A stretch of 64,000 bases of DNA from Mytilus galloprovincialis. Its lineage: Eukaryota; Mollusca; Bivalvia; Mytilida; Mytilidae. The notes under the pieces are model-generated. The model did no database searches. It worked only from the letters and a program-made list of their open reading frames with translations, and was not told the DNA's origin. Positions within the stretch are counted from its first letter, which is position 1; every line of letters starts with the position of its first letter. Both the position numbers and the translations under genes were made by a program. Below are positions 58,952 to 64,000 of the stretch, piece after piece. The stretch covers positions 13,486,441-13,550,440 of the forward strand of contig NC_134838.1 in assembly GCF_965363235.1 (NCBI RefSeq), written 5' to 3'.

Positions 58952-60890
58952 TTTGTTTTGTTATAGCCCTTATCCGTCCTCTTTTCCTCGTTGATGTATA
59001 TGTTTTTAGTCATAGCCTCAATCCCGTCCCTCTTTCTCGATGATGCTATTCTAGTTATTTTTTGTTTTGTTATAGCCCTTATCCGTCCTCTTTCCCTCGT
59101 TGATATCTATGTTTTTAGTCATAGCCACAATCCCGTCCCTCTTTCCCCGATGATGCTATTCTTGTGTTGTTTGTTTTGTTATAGCCCTTATCCGTCCTCT
59201 TTTCCTCGTTGATGTCTATGTTTTTAGTCATAGCCACAATCCCGTCCCTCTTTCCCCGATGATGCTATTCTTGTTTTGTTTTGTTATAGCCCTTATCCGT
59301 CATCTTTTCCTCGTTGATGTCTATGTTTTTAGTCATAGCCACAATCCCGTCTCTCTTTCCCCGATGATGCTATTCTTGTTTTGTTTTGTTATAGCCTTAT
59401 TCATCCTCTTTTCCTCGTTGATGTCTATGTTTTTAGTCATATCCACAATCCCGTCTCTCTTTCTTCGATGATTCTATTTTTTGTTTTTGTTTTGTTATAG
59501 CCCTTATCCGTCCTCTTTTCCTCTTTGATGTCTATGTTTTTAGTCATAGCCACAATCCCGTCCCTCTTTCCCCGATGATGCTATTCTTGTTTGTTTTGTT
59601 TTGTTATAGGCCTTATCCGCCCTCCTTTCCTCGTTGATATCTATGTTTTAGTCATAGCCACAATCCCGTCCCTCTTTCCCCGATGATGCTATTCTTGTTT
59701 GTTTTGTTTTGTTATAGCCTTATCCGTCATCTTTTCCTCGTTGATGTCTATGTTTTTAGTCATAGCCACAATCCCGTCCCTCTTTCCCCGATGATGCTAT
59801 TCTTGTTTTGTTTTGTTATAGCCTTATCCATCCTCTTTTCCTCGTTGATGTCTATGTTTTTAGTCATAGCCACAATCCCGTCCCTCTTTCCTCGATGATG
59901 CTATTCTTGTTTGTTTTTGTTTTGTTATAGCCCTTATCCATCCTCTTTTCCTCGTTGATGTCTATGTTTTTAGTCATAGCCACAATCCCGTCCCTCTTTC
60001 CCCGATGATGCTATTTTAGTTATTTTTTGTTTTGTTATAGCCCTTATCCGTCCTCTTTTCCTCGTTGATGTCTATGTTTTTAGTCATAGCCACAATCCCG
60101 TCCCTCTTTCCTCGATGATGCTATTCTTGTTTGTTTTTGTTTTGTTATAGCCCTTATCCGTCCTCCTTTCCTCGTTGATGTCTATGTTTTTAGTCATAGC
60201 CACAATCCCGTCCCTCTTTCCCCATTGATGCTATTCTTGTTTTGTTTTGTTATAGCCGTAATCCGTCCTCTTTTCCTCGTTGATGTCTATGTTTTTAGTC
60301 ATAGAAACAATCCCGTCTCTCTTTCCCCGATGATGCTATTCTTGTTTTGTTTTGTTATAGCCGTAATCCGTCCTCTTTTCCTCGTTGATGTCTATGTTTT
60401 TAGTCATAGCCACAATCCCGTCCCTCTTTCCTCGATGACGTACTATTTATGTTTTTTTTGTTTTGTTATAGCCCTTATCCGTCCTCCTTTCCTCGTTGAT
60501 GTCTATGTTTTTAGTCATAGCCACAATCCCGTCCCTCTTTCCCCGATGATTCTATTTTTGTTTTTTGTTTGTTTTGTTATAGCCCTTATCCGTCCTCTTT
60601 TCCTCGTTGATGTCTATGTTTTTAGTCATAGCCACAATCCCGTCCCTCTTTCCTCGATGATGCTATTTATGTTTTTTTTGTTTTGTTATAGCCCTTATCC
60701 GTCCTCTTTTCCTCGTTGATGTCTATGTTTTTAGTCATAGCCACAATCCCGTCCCTCTTTCCTCGATGACGTACTATTTGTTTGTCATAGCACAAACCCC
60801 ATCCCCCTATACTCGAACATGTATATGTTTTTGTTATAAACCCAATCCAGTCCCGCTTTCCTCGATGATGACATATAAAAATGCATATGG
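58952..60890 (+). repeat. Satellite array, part 2
   Basis: About 17 further units of the same satellite. The last units (60770-60890) are strongly diverged (GTCATAGCACAAACCCCATC, TTATAAACCCAATCCAGTCC), showing decay at the array edge. Confidence 0.9.
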
Positions 60891-61970
60891 CATTTATTGC
60901 TTTAAACATTTTCGATATCATTCAAATATACGTGCAATGTCGAAAACAACGATTTCGACACACAATTCAGTCAAAGTGCCATGCCAAAGTTTGCCTTTTC
61001 GGGTTTTTCATGCTATTCCGATATTTCAATTGTTCATACTGATCAAGTGAATTTGGTGACCCATTAACATTTTTATCGATATAACTAAAATTTTAGAGGT
61101 ACATATATAACATAAATACATTGAAGCGCTGTAAAGCGCTATTTCTGCTTTTAAAAAAACGCCAAAACCGGTACATTTTTTTTCTGTATGCAGTCGTAGT
61201 TGTAATACAAATTGTCATTGGCCTATTATCACCAATATTTAATAATTTTTAAATGGTTTTGCATTTTTTTCCAATTCACTTTGTGTTCACGTGTATAGGA
61301 TTATTTATCAGTGTATGATATGGCAATATCTACATATAAAAACTTCACATCCATTTTATACAGAAATATGAGATAACTTTTTGTTTTTTAGTTGTATTTA
61401 TGAGCAAGTGTGTAACTTAGTTCAAATCATTGAACTTTTTTTTAAATGAGGAAAAGTAAACTCCTTCAGTCTGTTTTATCTAATCAGTCTCCGTTGTATG
61501 AAAGCTAACATCCGCAGACAGATAAATCCACTTCAACATGAACATCTTTAAGTTTCTGATCCTGAGCAACACCCGATGATTGTAATAGATATCTCTTTAT
61601 AAAATATGAAATCTGTTTTGAGTAGGGTTAAACTGTTTGAGATACATCTGTATAACAATAAGTTAGTTGACCTTATCCGGTGTGACTAAATTCATATGTA
61701 AACATAATCGATGGTGACAAAATCTGTAGACAAACAATATTCAAGTTCTTAGTCATTATCTTTTATAAAAAATTTAAGTCGAACATCGAAGTTCATTAAA
61801 TGGGAATAATTGTGTTACTTCATATATCCAGATATGGAGAATGGTACCAATCTATCATTTCTTTTGCTACGAGGAAGCTCATTCAGGTACTTGCCTACTC
61901 ATAGATTGCCCCATCCCCCCCCCCCCAAAAAAAAAAAAATTAATTAAAAAAATTGGAGTATGGTTTTGTT
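60891..61970. other. No recognised gene
   Basis: AT-rich sequence. A C10/A12 homopolymer junction lies at about 61916-61940. Confidence 0.35.
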
Positions 61971-61974
61971 ACCT

Positions 61975-62350
61975 ACATGTATTCTGACATCGGACTCGGA
62001 CTTCATTTAAAAAGAGTTTACTGTACGTATTGTTGTGTGTTTGTTTTTTCCACATTAGCTAGAGGTCTAGGGGGAGGGTTGAGATATCAAAAACATGTTT
62101 AACCCCGCCGCATTTTGCGCTTGTCCAAAGTCAGGAGCCTCAGACCTTTATTAGTCTTGAGTGATTGTTAATTTTAGTTTCTATTATATATTTCGGAGTT
62201 AAATATGACGTCCATTATCACTGAACTAGTATACATTTTTGTTAAGGGACCAGCTGAAGCACGCCTCCGGGTGCATGTTTTTCTAGCTGTTATCAGCTCT
62301 TTGGTCGGGTTGTTGTCTCTCTGGCACATTCCTCATTTCCATTCTCAATT
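61975..62350 (+). repeat. Solo copy of retroelement 3' UTR
   Basis: CTGACATCGGACTCGGACTT, CCCCGCCGCATTTTGCGC, GGACCAGCTGAAGCACGCC and TTGTTGTCTCTCTGGCACAT match 27705-28095 over most of its length, with no coding part. Confidence 0.7.
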
Positions 62351-62559
62351 TTATTTCGCCTGTTTCTCTTTGATATACAAATTGATATTGCAAAGGTAGA
62401 ACCTTTTTATGTAAGACACAAAAAAAAAAAACACATTGTGCTTAGCTTACTGTTTGGGAAATGAGTGTATTTAAGTAATTAATAAATATTAAAAAAACAC
62501 AAACTGTTTTACCAAATCTACTCACTATGAAACCCTAATCCCTCATGCCCCCACAATGG

Positions 62560-62615
62560 GTTTAATTACTATTTGATTTTTCCTAGAAGTTCACTATTTT
62601 TGTGATTTTACTTTT
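62560..62615 (+). repeat. Repeat fragment
   Basis: TTTTTCCTAGAAGTTCACTA then TTTTTGTGATTTTACTTTT matches the end of the repeat at 11690-11870. Confidence 0.4.
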
Positions 62616-62984
62616 TGTTTGTTAAGTGCTAACAGTACATAAACATATATATCAAAAATTCTCTCATGACATTTCAAATACTTTAAGGAAAACTTTTCAA
62701 TTTCTTTGATTGATTTGTTGATGTTTGTGTTCGTTTCATGAGAATCATCACATTTTCTCGGATAGTTTGACCTATGAATCGTTAACCTAGATCTAATAAT
62801 ACTTGTCCACTTTTGTTAAACAACAATAAAACTTAATTTCCTGATCTTGAGGAGCATCCGTTGATATTACGAGATATTTAGATAAAGATAGACAATCTGT
62901 TAAAATCTAGAATAAGAGGACATAATGTTGTGACAAACACTGATGTCTCCCTCCCTCCAATTGTGTTGAGATTCGTGTTAACGT

Positions 62985-63118
62985 TACTCCGTCTCTATCT
63001 TTCTATGTTCTGTTATGTGCGTGTTTGTCTCTTGGCCTTTGTCTTTGTTAGCCATGGCTTGTCAGTTTATTTTCGACTTATGAGTTGCCATTGCTATCTA
63101 TCGCCTCCCTTTGTTTAA
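62985..63118 (-). repeat. Interspersed repeat fragment (3' region of the 14.8-kb family)
   Basis: TTGTTAGCCATGGCTTGTCA and TTTATTTTCGACTTATGAGT are the inverse of CTGACAACGCCATGGCTAAA and its neighbours at about 14.85 kb. The 62-aa frame across it is not a gene. Confidence 0.55.
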
Positions 63119-64000
63119 CACTTGGTGGTAAACGAAGAGTTCCCTGCAACTTTACTAAAACTTTCAAAATTCTTCATACCTAAGGTATCTATTTGGTCCG
63201 GTGCATAATTCGTTTTCATACTGTTCAGGGTCACATGGTGTCTTCTATTTATTTAGTTTTATAAAAGTTGTCAAGAATTTTTTCATAAAATATTGCTGTT
63301 TTTGTTTGCCACAACAAACTACGACCATGAAACCACTTGCTCAGTTTTTTTTTTAAACTTGAAAATATAAAGTTTGTATTTAAAAACTGTATGTATCACT
63401 CCTTGTTTGTAGTTTTTATCGTTGGGTTGTTTTCTCATTGCTATTTCTCTTATGAATGTTCTTCGGTGAGGTAAGGTGGAAATTAATAAATCAAGAATTT
63501 AAAATTGATACTATAAGCTAGTAGAGCATTCTTTAAGGATAAAATTTAGCTAAAAATATTGATAGGTCATGGATCTCCTTTTCCAGATATTTGAGATTTA
63601 GAATATGTCTGGAAAGGCTGACTCGGACTTTTACCTTATGTTTGCATTGGTATTATTTAGTTCCTAAAACGAAAGAAAGAAAATTAAGAATATTGTAAAA
63701 TTTTGGTAAATGACCTTTCATGAGCTATTTAGTCTTATATGAAAAAATAAATGGGTGTTATGAGCTAAAATATTTTACCCTTTTTGTATGGAAAAACACC
63801 AAGAAGTCCGAAAATTTGACACAAATTCCAAAACTTCACCTAAGTACATCTTATACGAAGATATTGCGTCAGTATTGGTTTATTTAAGAAACCCTTGAGA
63901 TCTTATCGAATGGTATGTGAAGTAAAAATGTAAAAAAAAGTAACAAATATTTATAGTTTCATCATCAAAAATAAACTATTATACTTTAAATATAACCATA
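63119..64000. other. No recognised gene
   Basis: AT-rich sequence to the window edge. Confidence 0.35.

Noticed and set aside
54580-60720. Many overlapping frames of 60-164 aa with repeated VDVYVFSHSHNPVPLSPMML
   Set aside because: They are translations of the 109-bp satellite. Frame length follows unit length, frames exist on both strands, and no start or splice context supports them.
1-64000. Search for tRNA, rRNA and snRNA genes
   Set aside because: No A/B box pair with cloverleaf and no rRNA-like block was recognised by eye; a covariance-model scan would be needed to exclude diverged copies.

Overview
The window is AT-rich, intron- and repeat-dominated animal DNA. Several interspersed repeats are ones I associate from memory with marine mussels (Mytilus and relatives), so the likely source is a bivalve mollusc, probably a mytilid. 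Nothing looks prokaryotic. No rRNA, tRNA or CRISPR array was recognised.

The clearest host content is a tandem pair of paralogous four-exon genes on the + strand, A (coding 16445-29697) and B (34234-42706). Both encode small single-pass membrane proteins with a signal peptide, a Cys/Tyr-rich ectodomain with six matching cysteines, one transmembrane segment, and a cytosolic tail with a PPxY motif. This architecture belongs to the CYYR1/Shisa-like adaptor superfamily. Both genes use intron phases 1-2-1, and a similar block lies just upstream of each ATG. A third, partial copy of the last exon (ending PPSYESVMNN...) sits at 14228-14323, so the locus was once at least three genes.

Left flank (1-14 kb): a LINE 5' part (ORF1 plus the start of the endonuclease, - strand, about 2.94-4.86 kb) abuts a TatD-type nuclease fragment in the same orientation. 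A LINE 3' end follows at 5.6-6.35 kb (+). Several weak - strand open frames at 7.4-11.07 kb may be exons of an unrecognised gene. A 1.08-kb terminal-inverted-repeat (TIR) element lies at 11998-13079. Broken reverse-transcriptase fragments, tentatively Penelope-like, lie at about 14.8-15.7 kb, 26.9-28.1 kb and 42.75-43.2 kb.

Introns and right flank: the introns of A and B carry a minisatellite split by a retroelement, a 56-bp minisatellite grown inside an interspersed repeat, and a 4.1-kb element with palindrome-rich TIRs. To the right are a nested pair of inverted-repeat elements (48.05-50.37 kb, with one at 48.91-49.89 kb inside it) and a large satellite (about 54.5-60.9 kb, unit about 109 bp) split by a 1.8-kb element. 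The last 3 kb hold only repeat fragments.

No multi-gene system such as defence or biosynthesis was found. The most interesting content is the duplicated receptor-adaptor locus and the unusual non-autonomous elements whose inverted ends are built from short palindromic motif arrays.
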